Source of the DNA: Negadavirga shengliensis
GTDB taxonomy: Bacteria; Bacteroidota; Bacteroidia; Cytophagales; Cyclobacteriaceae
Length of the DNA: 64,000 nt
Direction: 5' to 3'
Assembly (NCBI RefSeq): GCF_042652345.1
Contig: NZ_JBHSJJ010000009.1
Span: forward strand, 124,001-188,000
This document shows positions 55,695-64,000 of this stretch, one piece after another. Position 1 is the first letter of the stretch. Each line of letters begins with the position of its first letter. Position numbers and translations under genes: made by a program. The notes under the pieces were generated by a model, which saw nothing but the letters and a program-made list of their open reading frames with translations, was not told the origin of the DNA and did not search any database.

Positions 55695-58600
55695 ATGACA
55701 GATTTTGTACCATCAAATCATCCATCACAACCTCCTGCTGCGCCACGCAATTATTATTTGGGAAAAGGAATAGAAAACAAAGACCTTGCCCGAATTGTAA
55801 AACTGGCCAGAAGTCTTACGGGATGTCCTATTGCCTGTATCAGTTTTATAGAAAATGAACACATTTGGATAAAAGCTTCCGAAGGCCTGTCTATAAAAGA
55901 AATTTCCATTGAAAAATCTTTTGATCAATTCGTACTGTCAAAATCTACATTTTTCGAGGTCACCGACACATCAGAAAATGACATCTATAAGGAGTTGATC
56001 CCTGCCCAACCCCCTTACCAGGTCAAGTACTACGCAGGTGTTCCTATAAAGTCATCTGAAGGCAAAATACTTGGCATATTGGCCATAATGGACACCTCCG
56101 TACGCGATTCGCTGGACAACATAAAGAAAGAGGCTCTGGAGCTGCTATCCGAACAAGTATGGTCCAATATTCTGGAAAAAACCCTTCATTTTGATGACAG
56201 AATACTGGGAAAAGCCCTGGAGCTGTCCCAGGATCTCATCACCGTGCTTCGCTTCGATGGAAAGTTCAAAAAGGTGAATAATTCCTTCAAAAGCCTTTTG
56301 GGATATGACGAAAAAGAACTTTCCAACAAACCAATGGCAGACTATGTACATCCTGAGGATGTAGAGGGTACAATGAACAAAATCAATAAGCTGATAAACG
56401 GTGCCAAAGCCAGCAATTTTAATCATCGACTGAAAACCGTAGATGGTTCTTACAGAATCTTTTCCTGGACAGCTACCAGCGACCAAAAAAACAAATGGAT
56501 TTTTGCCATAGGAAGGGATATTACGGAAGAAAAAATAAAAGAAGAAAAACTTATCGTCAGCGAGGAAAAATTCAGGTCCTTTTTTGAAAACAGCCAGGGT
56601 TTAATGCTCACACATGACTTAGAAGGAAACTTTTTGAGCATCAATAACTATGGGGCCAGATTATTGGGATATACGGTTGAGGAAATGCTTTCAAAAAACC
56701 TGTGGGACGTCATCCCTGAAAGGTTTCACGCAGAAATTCCTCCTTATTTCAGTGAGCTTCAAAAAAACGGACAGGCCAAAGGACTGATGACCACCAAACA
56801 GGCAAATGGTTCGCTAAAAGTATGGTTGTATAGTAATACCCTTGAAAAGGATTTTAATGGGAGACCCTATATAATCGGCAATTCAGTGGATGTGACCGAA
56901 AGACTCAGGCTGGAAAGAACCATCCAGAATGCAAAGGAACTTATCACTCAAACCCATATGATGGCCCGGATTGGCGGCTGGAAATATGATATTTCCAAAA
57001 AAACCTTAAGTTGGACAGATATTACCAGAACCATCCATGAAGTAAATGACAAATATGGGCCGACTTTGGACAGCTCCATTGCCTTTTATAAGGAGGGATA
57101 TTATAGGAAACGCATGCAGGAATTAGTGAATTTGGCCATACAGTACGGTAAACCATGGGATGAAAAACTAAAGCTGGTCACTGCAAAGGGGAATGAGATT
57201 TGGGTGCGCACCATTGGGGACGCCCATATAGAGGAAGGTAGGTGCCTCTATCTTTACGGAACGATCCAAGACATAGATGAACAGGTCAAAAATGAAAACC
57301 AACTCATCCAAAAAGAGCAGATGCTCTCTGCCATTTCCAAAGCTACGGATGAACTGCTTTCCAACCGGAACCTGTATGAAGCCATATCCAAATCGCTTGA
57401 ATTGATCGGCAAAGCAGCTGACGTGGACAGGGTCTACTTCTTTGAAAACAGTATGGATGAGAATGGCAAGGTGCTTACCTCTTCCCAAAGATTTGAATGG
57501 AGCTCTGAAGGGGTGGAGTCCCAAATCAACAATCCGGAACTGCAAAACGTACCCATTGGTTTCTTTGGCGAGTTCCTGGCCCCCTTGGAAAATGGAGATG
57601 TGTTTAAGGCCATTTTGTCAAAAATGCCCGAGAATTCCTCTACCAGGCAATTCCTCGAAAACCAAAATATCAAATCCATTCTTGTGATACCGATTTATAA
57701 TGAAAAGGGCTTTTGGGGTTTTACGGGATATGACGAGTGCAAATTCGAAAGAATCTGGTCAGCGGCAGAACTGTCTCTGCTAAAAAGTTTTGCCAACAGC
57801 ATCTCCAATGCGATAGACCGGAAAAAGCTGGAGGAAAACCTTCTTCAATCCAAAGAACAAGCTGAAAAAGCAAGTCGGGCGAAGTCGGAATTTCTGGCAA
57901 ACATGAGCCATGAAATCAGGACGCCTTTAAACGGAATCATCGGTTTCACAGACCTGCTGTTGAGGACTCATCTCAACGAAACCCAAAACCAATATATCGG
58001 TATTGTCAATCAATCGGCTAATACCTTATTGAACATCATCAACGATATCCTCGATTTTTCAAAAATTGAAGCCGGAAAACTCGAATTGGACATTACCAAA
58101 TGTGATATCCACGAATTGGCAGGACAGGCTACTGATGTGGTGTCCTATGAAGCCCAGAAAAAGGGCGTGGAAATGCTGCTGAACCTGTCTCCCGGTCTTC
58201 CTAGATATATTTACATTGATGAGGTCAGACTAAAACAAATCTTAATCAATCTTTTAGGGAATTCCGTCAAATTTACCCATAGGGGAGAAATAGAACTCAA
58301 AATAGAACTGCTTGAAGAAAAAGCGAAAAATCAGTCTTTGATCCGCTTCATGGTGCGGGATACCGGTATAGGGATTTCAGTAAATAATCAAAAGAAGATT
58401 TTCGATGCCTTTTCTCAGGAAGACGGATCCACTACTAAAAAGTATGGCGGAACCGGATTGGGCCTCACCATTTCCAATAAATTATTGGCAATGATGGGTA
58501 GCCAACTACATCTTGAAAGCTCATTGGATAAAGGAAGCACCTTTTATTTCGATATCCTGCTTGAGACGGAAAAAGGAAAAAAATCCAACCTGTCTGACGT

Positions 58601-59816
58601 GAGTTTCATACGCAAAGCGCTGGTTGTTGACGACAACGAAAACAACCGGCTTATTTTAAGACAAATGTTTGCTTTAAAAAACATCGAAGTGGATGAGACA
58701 TCCAACGGTTTTGACGCTTTGCAAAAAATTGAAAACAGTTCGGACATCGACGTGATTTTGATAGATTTGAACATGCCTTATATGGATGGGCTTGAAACCG
58801 TCAAGAAAATCAGGGAAAACTTTAAAGACGAAAAAGCATCATTACCTGTTTTACTGCTTTACAGTTCTGCGGATGATGAATACATCCACAAAAAATGTAA
58901 AGAACTGGGTATCACCGCTAAATTGTCGAAACCCATTAAGCTAAACGAGCTCTTTAAATTTTTATCTCAGCTGCATCCGGACAATCGCATGGAAAAAGTA
59001 ATAAAGCTGCCTCAGAAAACGTCTTCCATCAAAGACAAATATAAGGTGTTGATAGCCGAGGACAATTCGATAAACATGTTTTTGACAAAAACGATTATTA
59101 TGAAAATTTCCCCTCACACGGAAATCATTGAGGCAAGCAATGGTTTGCAGGCTTTCCTATATGCCCAGGAATCCAAACCTGATCTTATCTTAATGGATAT
59201 ACAGATGCCCGAAATGAGCGGATATGAGGCTACCTTAAAAATAAAACAGATACCCGAACTGTCGTCCATACCCATTGTGGCCATTACCGCGGGTAATGTC
59301 AAGGGAGAAAGGGAACGTTGTTTGGAAGCAGGCATGGTTGATTTTGTACCAAAACCCATCGTTGAAAAAAACATCCACAGCCTGTTTAACAAATGGCTGC
59401 GAGGGGTCGACCAAAATGAAGGGGATTCCAACGGCAAAGCAGCCGCCGGTTTTCAGCCAGGGGTCACAAAAGACATTGATCATTTTAATGTTGAAAAAGT
59501 CAAAGATTATTTGGGAAATGAAAAAAAAGTAATCAATGAAGTCCTGAAACTGACCATGGATGAGCTGCAGAGATCAAATGATGTCCTTGAAAAACTGATA
59601 CTTGAAAAAAATCTCGAGGCTTTCAATGCAGAAGGACATAAACTCAAAGGTTCTGCCCTGACAGCAGGACTGGACAGGCTGTATCAAATATCCGTTGACA
59701 TAGAGGAACTCAATCAATTTGACTCTGAAAGGGCCAGACAATTATTTGAAGCGTTTAACAGCGAAAAAAACACCGTCCTAAAAATGATAAAGGATTATCT
59801 ACAAACAGACAGCTGA
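55695..59816 (+). CDS. Soluble hybrid histidine kinase: GAF-PAS-PAS-PAS-GAF-HisKA-ATPase-REC-REC-Hpt
   Basis: The 1373-residue protein has no TM segment. Order by residue: GAF about 20-160 (RIVKLARSLTGCPIACISFI), PAS about 165-280 (FKSLLGYDEKELSNKPMADY), PAS about 285-400, a third PAS/PAC about 410-520, GAF about 540-690, HisKA with His 739 (MSHEIRTPLNGIIGF), ATPase to about 965 (LLGNSVKFTHRG, DTGIGIS, YGGTGLGLTIS). REC1 starts near 973 (LVVDDNENN; Asp in LIDLNMPYMDG), REC2 near 1117 (VLIAEDNSIN; LMDIQMPEMSG), and an Hpt domain carries His 1315 (EGHKLKGSALT). It should sense small molecules or redox in the cytoplasm and relay phosphate. It neighbours the LytTR regulator and EPS genes. ATG 55695. 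Confidence 0.94.
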   Translation: MTDFVPSNHPSQPPAAPRNYYLGKGIENKDLARIVKLARSLTGCPIACISFIENEHIWIKASEGLSIKEISIEKSFDQFVLSKSTFFEVTDTSENDIYKELIPAQPPYQVKYYAGVPIKSSEGKILGILAIMDTSVRDSLDNIKKEALELLSEQVWSNILEKTLHFDDRILGKALELSQDLITVLRFDGKFKKVNNSFKSLLGYDEKELSNKPMADYVHPEDVEGTMNKINKLINGAKASNFNHRLKTVDGSYRIFSWTATSDQKNKWIFAIGRDITEEKIKEEKLIVSEEKFRSFFENSQGLMLTHDLEGNFLSINNYGARLLGYTVEEMLSKNLWDVIPERFHAEIPPYFSELQKNGQAKGLMTTKQANGSLKVWLYSNTLEKDFNGRPYIIGNSVDVTERLRLERTIQNAKELITQTHMMARIGGWKYDISKKTLSWTDITRTIHEVNDKYGPTLDSSIAFYKEGYYRKRMQELVNLAIQYGKPWDEKLKLVTAKGNEIWVRTIGDAHIEEGRCLYLYGTIQDIDEQVKNENQLIQKEQMLSAISKATDELLSNRNLYEAISKSLELIGKAADVDRVYFFENSMDENGKVLTSSQRFEWSSEGVESQINNPELQNVPIGFFGEFLAPLENGDVFKAILSKMPENSSTRQFLENQNIKSILVIPIYNEKGFWGFTGYDECKFERIWSAAELSLLKSFANSISNAIDRKKLEENLLQSKEQAEKASRAKSEFLANMSHEIRTPLNGIIGFTDLLLRTHLNETQNQYIGIVNQSANTLLNIINDILDFSKIEAGKLELDITKCDIHELAGQATDVVSYEAQKKGVEMLLNLSPGLPRYIYIDEVRLKQILINLLGNSVKFTHRGEIELKIELLEEKAKNQSLIRFMVRDTGIGISVNNQKKIFDAFSQEDGSTTKKYGGTGLGLTISNKLLAMMGSQLHLESSLDKGSTFYFDILLETEKGKKSNLSDVSFIRKALVVDDNENNRLILRQMFALKNIEVDETSNGFDALQKIENSSDIDVILIDLNMPYMDGLETVKKIRENFKDEKASLPVLLLYSSADDEYIHKKCKELGITAKLSKPIKLNELFKFLSQLHPDNRMEKVIKLPQKTSSIKDKYKVLIAEDNSINMFLTKTIIMKISPHTEIIEASNGLQAFLYAQESKPDLILMDIQMPEMSGYEATLKIKQIPELSSIPIVAITAGNVKGERERCLEAGMVDFVPKPIVEKNIHSLFNKWLRGVDQNEGDSNGKAAAGFQPGVTKDIDHFNVEKVKDYLGNEKKVINEVLKLTMDELQRSNDVLEKLILEKNLEAFNAEGHKLKGSALTAGLDRLYQISVDIEELNQFDSERARQLFEAFNSEKNTVLKMIKDYLQTDS

Positions 59817-59898
59817 AAAAAATCTTCTTATCCTACGCTTTTTATGTGTTTATAACTTGTTTTTAAGTTGCCACAACTTGTCCCGCATTCCAGACCGG

Positions 59899-59908
59899 GA
59901 TAGCTATC
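59899..59908. repeat. 10-base perfect palindrome GATAGCTATC
   Basis: GATAGCTATC is flanked by CCGG and GGG on the two sides, giving CCGGGATAGCTATCGGG. This core, CCCGATAGCTATCGGG-like, recurs between genes in Bacteroidota as I recall. A REP-like element is inferred. Confidence 0.4.
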
Positions 59909-59982
59909 GGGCCTATCGGAACCTCCCGGTGTCTGATCCACCAACTGGAGGATCATGCTGGTGTCGTGTCATAGGTTAAATG

Positions 59983-60066
59983 GCGCCTCCCTTCGCCTCC
60001 CCCCTCGATCCTCGCCGCGGCGAGGAAGACAGCGCGAAGGATTGCTCCGCGGCGGAACAGGGGCGC
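59983..60066. repeat. GC-rich nested inverted repeat with 16-base perfect palindrome
   Basis: CCTCGCCGCGGCGAGG (60010-60025) is a perfect palindrome. It is enclosed by CCTTCGC (59990-59996) with GCGAAGG (60034-60040), and further out by GCGCC (59983-59987) with GGCGC (60062-60066). A second small stem, TCCG/CGGA, lies at about 60046-60056. The block can fold as one long, branched hairpin. Confidence 0.6.
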
Positions 60067-60138
60067 TGGGCATGCGTCAAAGTAGACGTGACACAAACTA
60101 GGTCTCATAAGATAGCTACGGCGCCTTGTTTTATTGAA

Positions 60139-60837
60139 TCACAGAAAGTTCACACTGTTTTTCAACTGATCTCTGTACTTTGCCCCAATGGGGATGATTT
60201 TGCCGGAAACTACAGCCGTATCGTTATCAAAATCAGTTAAATAATCCAGGTTGATCACATACGACCGGTGAACCTGGATAAACTCGGGGTTGCCTGAAAG
60301 TTTATCCAGGAAATTGGCAATAGTGGATTTAATGGTATATACCTGGCTTTTGCATTTTAAGCTAATGTAATCCCCTTTGCCTTCACAATAATTGATGTCC
60401 GAAAAAAGTATTTTCTTATAAATCCTTTCGTCCTTTACAAATATAAAATCTTTAGAATAAGCATTTGGATCAATTTTTACAGAAGCTTCCCTGTATTTTT
60501 CAACACCTCTTAAAAACTGGTTGTAAGTGAAAGGCTTGGGAAGGTAATAACAGGCATTGGTCTCAAATGCTGAAATGGCATTTTCGTTGTTGGCAGATAT
60601 AATGATCAACGCACCATCATATTGGCTGTGTTTCAGTATTTCAAAACCGTTCATTTCCGGCATTTCAATATCCAAAAATATCAGGTCAACTTTTCCTTTA
60701 TTTTCCACAAGATAGTTCAGTCCTTCTATGGCATCTGTAAACGAGGCTTTGAGGAAAAGCTCTTTGGTTTTTGAAACATAAAAAGACAGTATCTCTATAC
60801 TGGTCGGATCATCGTCTATTACTACGCAGTTGGTCAT
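60139..60837 (-). CDS. LytTR-family response regulator
   Basis: The 232-residue protein has a receiver domain (CVVIDDDPTSIEIL; Asp in LIFLDIEMPEMNG; Lys in YLPKPFTYNQF) and a LytTR DNA-binding domain at about 130-230 (IFVKDERIYKKILFSDINYC, GDYISLKC, FIQVHRSYVINLDYL, IPIGAKYRDQL). LytTR proteins bind direct-repeat promoters and often control polysaccharide, biofilm or virulence genes. The sensor is not beside it; the GAF/PAS hybrid kinase is convergent. It starts 60837 and lies 55 bases downstream of the acetyltransferase on the same strand. Confidence 0.95.
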   Translation of the reverse strand: MTNCVVIDDDPTSIEILSFYVSKTKELFLKASFTDAIEGLNYLVENKGKVDLIFLDIEMPEMNGFEILKHSQYDGALIIISANNENAISAFETNACYYLPKPFTYNQFLRGVEKYREASVKIDPNAYSKDFIFVKDERIYKKILFSDINYCEGKGDYISLKCKSQVYTIKSTIANFLDKLSGNPEFIQVHRSYVINLDYLTDFDNDTAVVSGKIIPIGAKYRDQLKNSVNFL

Positions 60838-60892
60838 TTCAAAATTAAGTTTTATGGTAACACCCGTTAATCAAAAAGGTTTTTTCAAAACC

Positions 60893-61546
60893 CTACACCA
60901 TCATATCGGCATCCGGTTCTACAATTTTTTTAATTATTTTTGCCGGTACACCTCCTACCAGCGTGTAAGCAGGCACATCTTTGGTAACAACCGCACCGGC
61001 GGCCACGATTGCCCCCTTTCCAATTCTCACACCCTTCAAGACCATGCTCCGTGTGGCCAGCCAGACGTCATCCCCTATGACAATTTCACTGGATTTGGCG
61101 CTGCCATCCCTGTCTTCTATCCCATGAAAATCCCCGTCCATGATGATGACTTGATTGGCGATTTGACAATTCTTCCCGATAATGATTTTTTTGCTGGCTG
61201 AGATAATGGCCGCGGTATTGATAAAAGTGCTTTCCCCTATATTCAAAACAGCCCCTGTGCCCGCATAAAGCTGGGTAACACCCATATGGGACCATATCCG
61301 GCAATGGTCGCCGATCTTGATTTTACCCCTGCCTTCAGCCCTTAAGCTTCCTCTTACCGTGACATATTTCCCCACGTCATATCTACTTAATCTAATCCTT
61401 GCATTTAAAAGCCTCAACAAACCCCGTAGCATATCAATAAAAAAACTGAAATAAACAGCCCACTTTTCTCCCATACCGCGGTATTCCCTGCCATAAATTT
61501 CCTGGCTTTTTTGTACCAGCTTCTGACGGATTCTAGCTTTTATCAT
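60893..61546 (-). CDS. Hexapeptide-repeat acetyltransferase (WcaF/colanic-acid type)
   Basis: The 217-residue protein has an N-terminal amphipathic/hydrophobic section (WAVYFSFFIDMLRGLLRLL) and a left-handed beta-helix of hexapeptide units (VLNIGESTFINTAAIIS, IIIGKNCQIANQVIIM, IVIGDDVWLATRSMVLK, VRIGKGAIVAAGAVV), ending YTLVGGVPAKIIK. His in IIMDGDFHGIED is the probable catalytic base. It should O-acetylate a sugar in the making of exopolysaccharide or LPS. It diverges from the TolC-like/Wzz genes, which supports an EPS role. Confidence 0.92.
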   Translation of the reverse strand: MIKARIRQKLVQKSQEIYGREYRGMGEKWAVYFSFFIDMLRGLLRLLNARIRLSRYDVGKYVTVRGSLRAEGRGKIKIGDHCRIWSHMGVTQLYAGTGAVLNIGESTFINTAAIISASKKIIIGKNCQIANQVIIMDGDFHGIEDRDGSAKSSEIVIGDDVWLATRSMVLKGVRIGKGAIVAAGAVVTKDVPAYTLVGGVPAKIIKKIVEPDADMMV

Positions 61547-61698
61547 ACTTCAACAAAAACTTCATTCAATATAGAGCGTGAAATATTAATTTCAAAAAAA
61601 AGGATAAATTAAAAAAAATGCTATTTTTATTTTAATATTGGCAAAAAAACAATTGCAAATTTTACATATTATAAAAAATGCGACTGATATATACATAA

Positions 61699-62466
61699 AT
61701 GAAATTAATAGTAAAAATACCCGCCTTATGCAACGGCTTAAAAATATTCTTGTTGACTAATTTTTTATTTATATGCCTCCACGGTTTTGCTCAAACTGAT
61801 GAAAATACTTTTCATGCTTTTGATTTGAACAAGGACCTTGGGGGACAACTGCCCCCGCTCGATGAGTTGATCGACATGGCCATCAGCAACCATCCGACTA
61901 TAAAACTCAACGAAGAACTGATCGGCTCTGCCGAAGCAAGGGTAAAGCTGGCCCGGAAATCCTGGACCAACCAACTCAGGGGATATTTTGATTATGGTTA
62001 TGGAAATCAGGTAATCCTTGCCACCGGCCCCCAGGGCACTGGAGATCTGTCCAACATTGCCAATGGTTATAGAGCCGGTGCCAATATCAGTTTTCCATTA
62101 TCCGAGATCTTTACCCGCAGCGACAGGATCAGCCTCCAAAAGCATGAGCTGTCTGCCACTTATTACAAAAGCAGGGAAACCGAACTTGATATTGCCAACC
62201 AAGTGATTGATGTTTATAATGATCTGCTCCTGGCTCAACGGTTAGTCGGCATAAGATATACCATGCAGGAAAAAGCAAGGGTCAGCCTGACACAAATGGA
62301 AATGGACTTTAAAACCGGCAATATAGATACGGGTGTATATATGAGAAATATGGAAATATATACCATCGCCCAATCCGAATATGAAAATGCCAAAAAGAAC
62401 TTTTGGGTAGCTGTCCAAAAACTTGAAATATTAATAGGACAACCCTTAGAAAACATCATCAAATAG
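61699..62466 (+). CDS. Half-length TolC-family outer-membrane protein
   Basis: The 255-residue protein has a signal peptide (IFLLTNFLFICLHGFAQ), then one TolC-like repeat: LDELIDMAISNHPTIKLNEE, AEARVKLARKSWTNQLRGYF, a glycine-rich strand pair (GYRAGANISFPLSEIF), a long helix (SRETELDIANQVIDVYNDLL) and IAQSEYENAKKNFWVAVQKLE. Usual TolC proteins have two such repeats in about 450 residues. Here only one is present, and the protein ends naturally. Its stop is one base before the next ATG (TAGAATG), so translation is coupled to the Wzz-like gene. A role in EPS export is likely. Confidence 0.88.
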   Translation: MKLIVKIPALCNGLKIFLLTNFLFICLHGFAQTDENTFHAFDLNKDLGGQLPPLDELIDMAISNHPTIKLNEELIGSAEARVKLARKSWTNQLRGYFDYGYGNQVILATGPQGTGDLSNIANGYRAGANISFPLSEIFTRSDRISLQKHELSATYYKSRETELDIANQVIDVYNDLLLAQRLVGIRYTMQEKARVSLTQMEMDFKTGNIDTGVYMRNMEIYTIAQSEYENAKKNFWVAVQKLEILIGQPLENIIK

Positions 62467-62467
62467 A

Positions 62468-64000
62468 ATGACACTTAAACATTTCGTCAGATTAATTTGG
62501 AGCAACAAATATTGGCTCGTATTTGTACCTGTCCTGGTTGCATCAGGTGTCTATCTTTTTTCCAGCAACCTGCCGCGAAAATACGAAACAAGTGCGGTGA
62601 TATTTACCAATCCCATCTCCAACAAGGGAGCCACCGAAGGTGGCGTGGTGAGGATGGATTTTTATACCTCAAACAATCTCTTTGATAACCTGACGCTGTT
62701 GGTAAAATCCAGGGAAACCGTCAAAAACACCGCCTTAAAATTATTGAGCCAGCATTTGTTGCTTTCAGGTCCTGATGAAAGGATAATCTCAGAACGGAAT
62801 TATACCGAACTGGATGATCATCTTTCGCCGCAACTCAGGGAGGCACTTGTTGTAAATGAGGATAAGGAAGCTACATTCAGGAATCTGGAACGTCATCTCA
62901 AAGAGCATAAAGATTCTCCCATTGATTATCTACTGAGAGAACACCCCCACTATTCCGTGCCCAAGATCATCGATGCCCTGTACGTGGCGAGAAAAGCCAG
63001 CAGTGATATGATGGAAATCACCTTCAGGTCAGAGGATCCGGGCATTTGCTATCATACTTTGAATTTCCTTACGGAAACTTTTATGGAACGGTACGCGGGG
63101 ATGAAAGAACTGGAGAACATTAATTCCATCAACTATTTTGAAGACCAACTGATCATTGCCCAGGAAAAGCTCAGGCGGGCCGAAAACGAGCTAAAGGCCT
63201 TCATTGCCGACAACAAGATACTTAACTTTTATGAACAGGGTAAGTACCTGGACATCGCCAAGCTTGAACAAGACCAGGATGAAGAAAAGGCACGCAGACT
63301 GATCGCCGGGACAAAAACCAATTTGGAAGATATAGAGGCGATGTTCGATGGCTTTGACCGCCGACAGTCAATAATTGGAAAAATTTCAGACCTCCAATCG
63401 AGAATCGTAAGCAAAAATCTCGAAATCCAGGGATTGAACATGCAGGCGGCCCGGGAAAAAAACATCAGTAGCCTGGAACACGAAATAGATTTATTAAAAC
63501 GTGAAATCGACAGCGCATCTCAGGATCTTTTTAAAAACAACACCAGTCTGCAGGGCATTCAAAGACAGACTGTTTTGGATGAATGGCTCAAGCTTAAAAT
63601 ATCTTATGAAGAACAGATACAGGCCTTGGATGTCATGCAAGACCGAAAACAGTACCTGGACAGCAAAATTCAGGAATTTGCGCCCCTAGGTGCTGAGCTC
63701 AAAACACTCGAAAGGGAGGTGGAGGTAAACGAAAACCAATACCTTTCCATTCTTCACGGCTTGAATATGGCCTATCTGCAAAAATATGATCTTGAGATGA
63801 GCTCGCCTCAAAAACTGGTTGACATCCCGTTTTACCCCAAAACACCGCTGCCCTCCAAACGCAAGCTGTTGACAATCGGCAGCCTTTTCAGTTCGGGTAT
63901 TTTTGTCCTTGCATTGGTATTGGGCTGGTCTTTGATAGACCGCACCATCAAATCCAAAGAAAAAGCCGAAAAACTGACCGGCTTAAAAGTAGCCGGAGGA
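62468..64000 (+). CDS. Wzz/GumC-like polysaccharide chain-length protein (partial at right edge)
   Basis: The frame runs open from ATG 62468 to the window end (511 codons). It starts LIWSNKYWLVFVPVLVASGVYLF (TM1) and RKYETSAVIFTNP, the Wzz N-terminal domain. Long coiled coils follow (about residues 215-260 and 310-420), then the polysaccharide-copolymerase segment LVDIPFYPKTPLPSKRKLL and TM2 (LFSSGIFVLALVLGWSLI). After it, RTIKSKEKAEKLTGLKVAGG resembles the linker to a tyrosine-kinase (BY-kinase) domain, which would lie outside the window. It should set polymer length or gate export in the inner membrane. It follows the TolC-like gene by one base. Confidence 0.9.
   Translation, partial: MTLKHFVRLIWSNKYWLVFVPVLVASGVYLFSSNLPRKYETSAVIFTNPISNKGATEGGVVRMDFYTSNNLFDNLTLLVKSRETVKNTALKLLSQHLLLSGPDERIISERNYTELDDHLSPQLREALVVNEDKEATFRNLERHLKEHKDSPIDYLLREHPHYSVPKIIDALYVARKASSDMMEITFRSEDPGICYHTLNFLTETFMERYAGMKELENINSINYFEDQLIIAQEKLRRAENELKAFIADNKILNFYEQGKYLDIAKLEQDQDEEKARRLIAGTKTNLEDIEAMFDGFDRRQSIIGKISDLQSRIVSKNLEIQGLNMQAAREKNISSLEHEIDLLKREIDSASQDLFKNNTSLQGIQRQTVLDEWLKLKISYEEQIQALDVMQDRKQYLDSKIQEFAPLGAELKTLEREVEVNENQYLSILHGLNMAYLQKYDLEMSSPQKLVDIPFYPKTPLPSKRKLLTIGSLFSSGIFVLALVLGWSLIDRTIKSKEKAEKLTGLKVAGG

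Larger units (their letters stand above)
59817..60138. other. 322-base intergenic region rich in inverted repeats
   Basis: There is no coding sequence. The region is GC-rich in its middle part compared with AT-rich flanks and holds several palindromes, listed at 59899-59908 and 59983-60066. It lies between the convergent hybrid kinase and LytTR genes, so it also must terminate both transcripts, but no T-tract hairpin was seen. Confidence 0.6.

Overview
The window looks like chromosome of a Bacteroidota bacterium, probably order Cytophagales and perhaps family Cyclobacteriaceae. Evidence for this: a SusC/SusD pair, TonB-dependent receptors with a carboxypeptidase-regulatory-like N-terminus, an Oar-type receptor remnant, DUF2490, DUF2911 and DUF4230 proteins, LytTR and hybrid two-component proteins, moderate GC, almost no Shine-Dalgarno sequences, and a few TAnnTTTG-like -7 boxes. 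The genus is inference. I saw no rRNA, tRNA, CRISPR array, transposase, integrase or phage gene.

Layout. 1-6.9 kb: end of an upstream gene, a Sir2 deacylase, an unknown membrane protein, an exported protein, a YghZ-type aldo-keto reductase, an exonuclease/GIY-YIG protein, a DinB-like protein and a maltose acetyltransferase-type enzyme. 7.2-11.5 kb: a TonB-dependent receptor convergent with FadD. 11.8-17.4 kb: an exported coiled-coil protein, a DUF4230 protein, a membrane hybrid kinase and an isolated methyltransferase. 17.7-22.3 kb: a SusC/SusD pair with no enzyme genes beside it. 22.8-23.9 kb: a frameshifted AAA/DUF4143 gene. 24.0-27.0 kb: a compact operon of TSUP permease, ATP-grasp-like enzyme and stand-alone receiver protein, the least familiar grouping here. 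27.3-33.2 kb: an AsmA-like protein and a badly decayed Oar-like receptor. 33.5-36.8 kb: a three-gene envelope operon.

37-41.5 kb holds arginine decarboxylase, a small lipoprotein, a ROK protein, a Spx/ArsC-fold protein without its cysteine, and a CvfB-like RNA-binding protein. 41.7-47.4 kb holds an AGCS symporter, an acyl-CoA oxidase-like dehydrogenase and an SLC13-type transporter on one strand. 47.4-51.0 kb is a probable sugar-acid locus: SMP-30 lactonase plus enolase-superfamily enzyme, divergent from a Gfo/Idh/MocA dehydrogenase. A DUF2911 lipoprotein and HrpB helicase follow.

54.3-64 kb reads as the edge of an exopolysaccharide region: a membrane GT2 glycosyltransferase, a large soluble GAF/PAS hybrid kinase, a LytTR regulator, a hexapeptide acetyltransferase, a half-length TolC-like outer-membrane protein, and a Wzz/GumC-like chain-length protein that runs off the right edge.

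Several intergenic stretches (3.7-4.1, 16.7, 17.7, 27.2 and 59.9-60.1 kb) carry inverted repeats that no gene explains. All domain calls come from reading the translated sequence; no database search was run.
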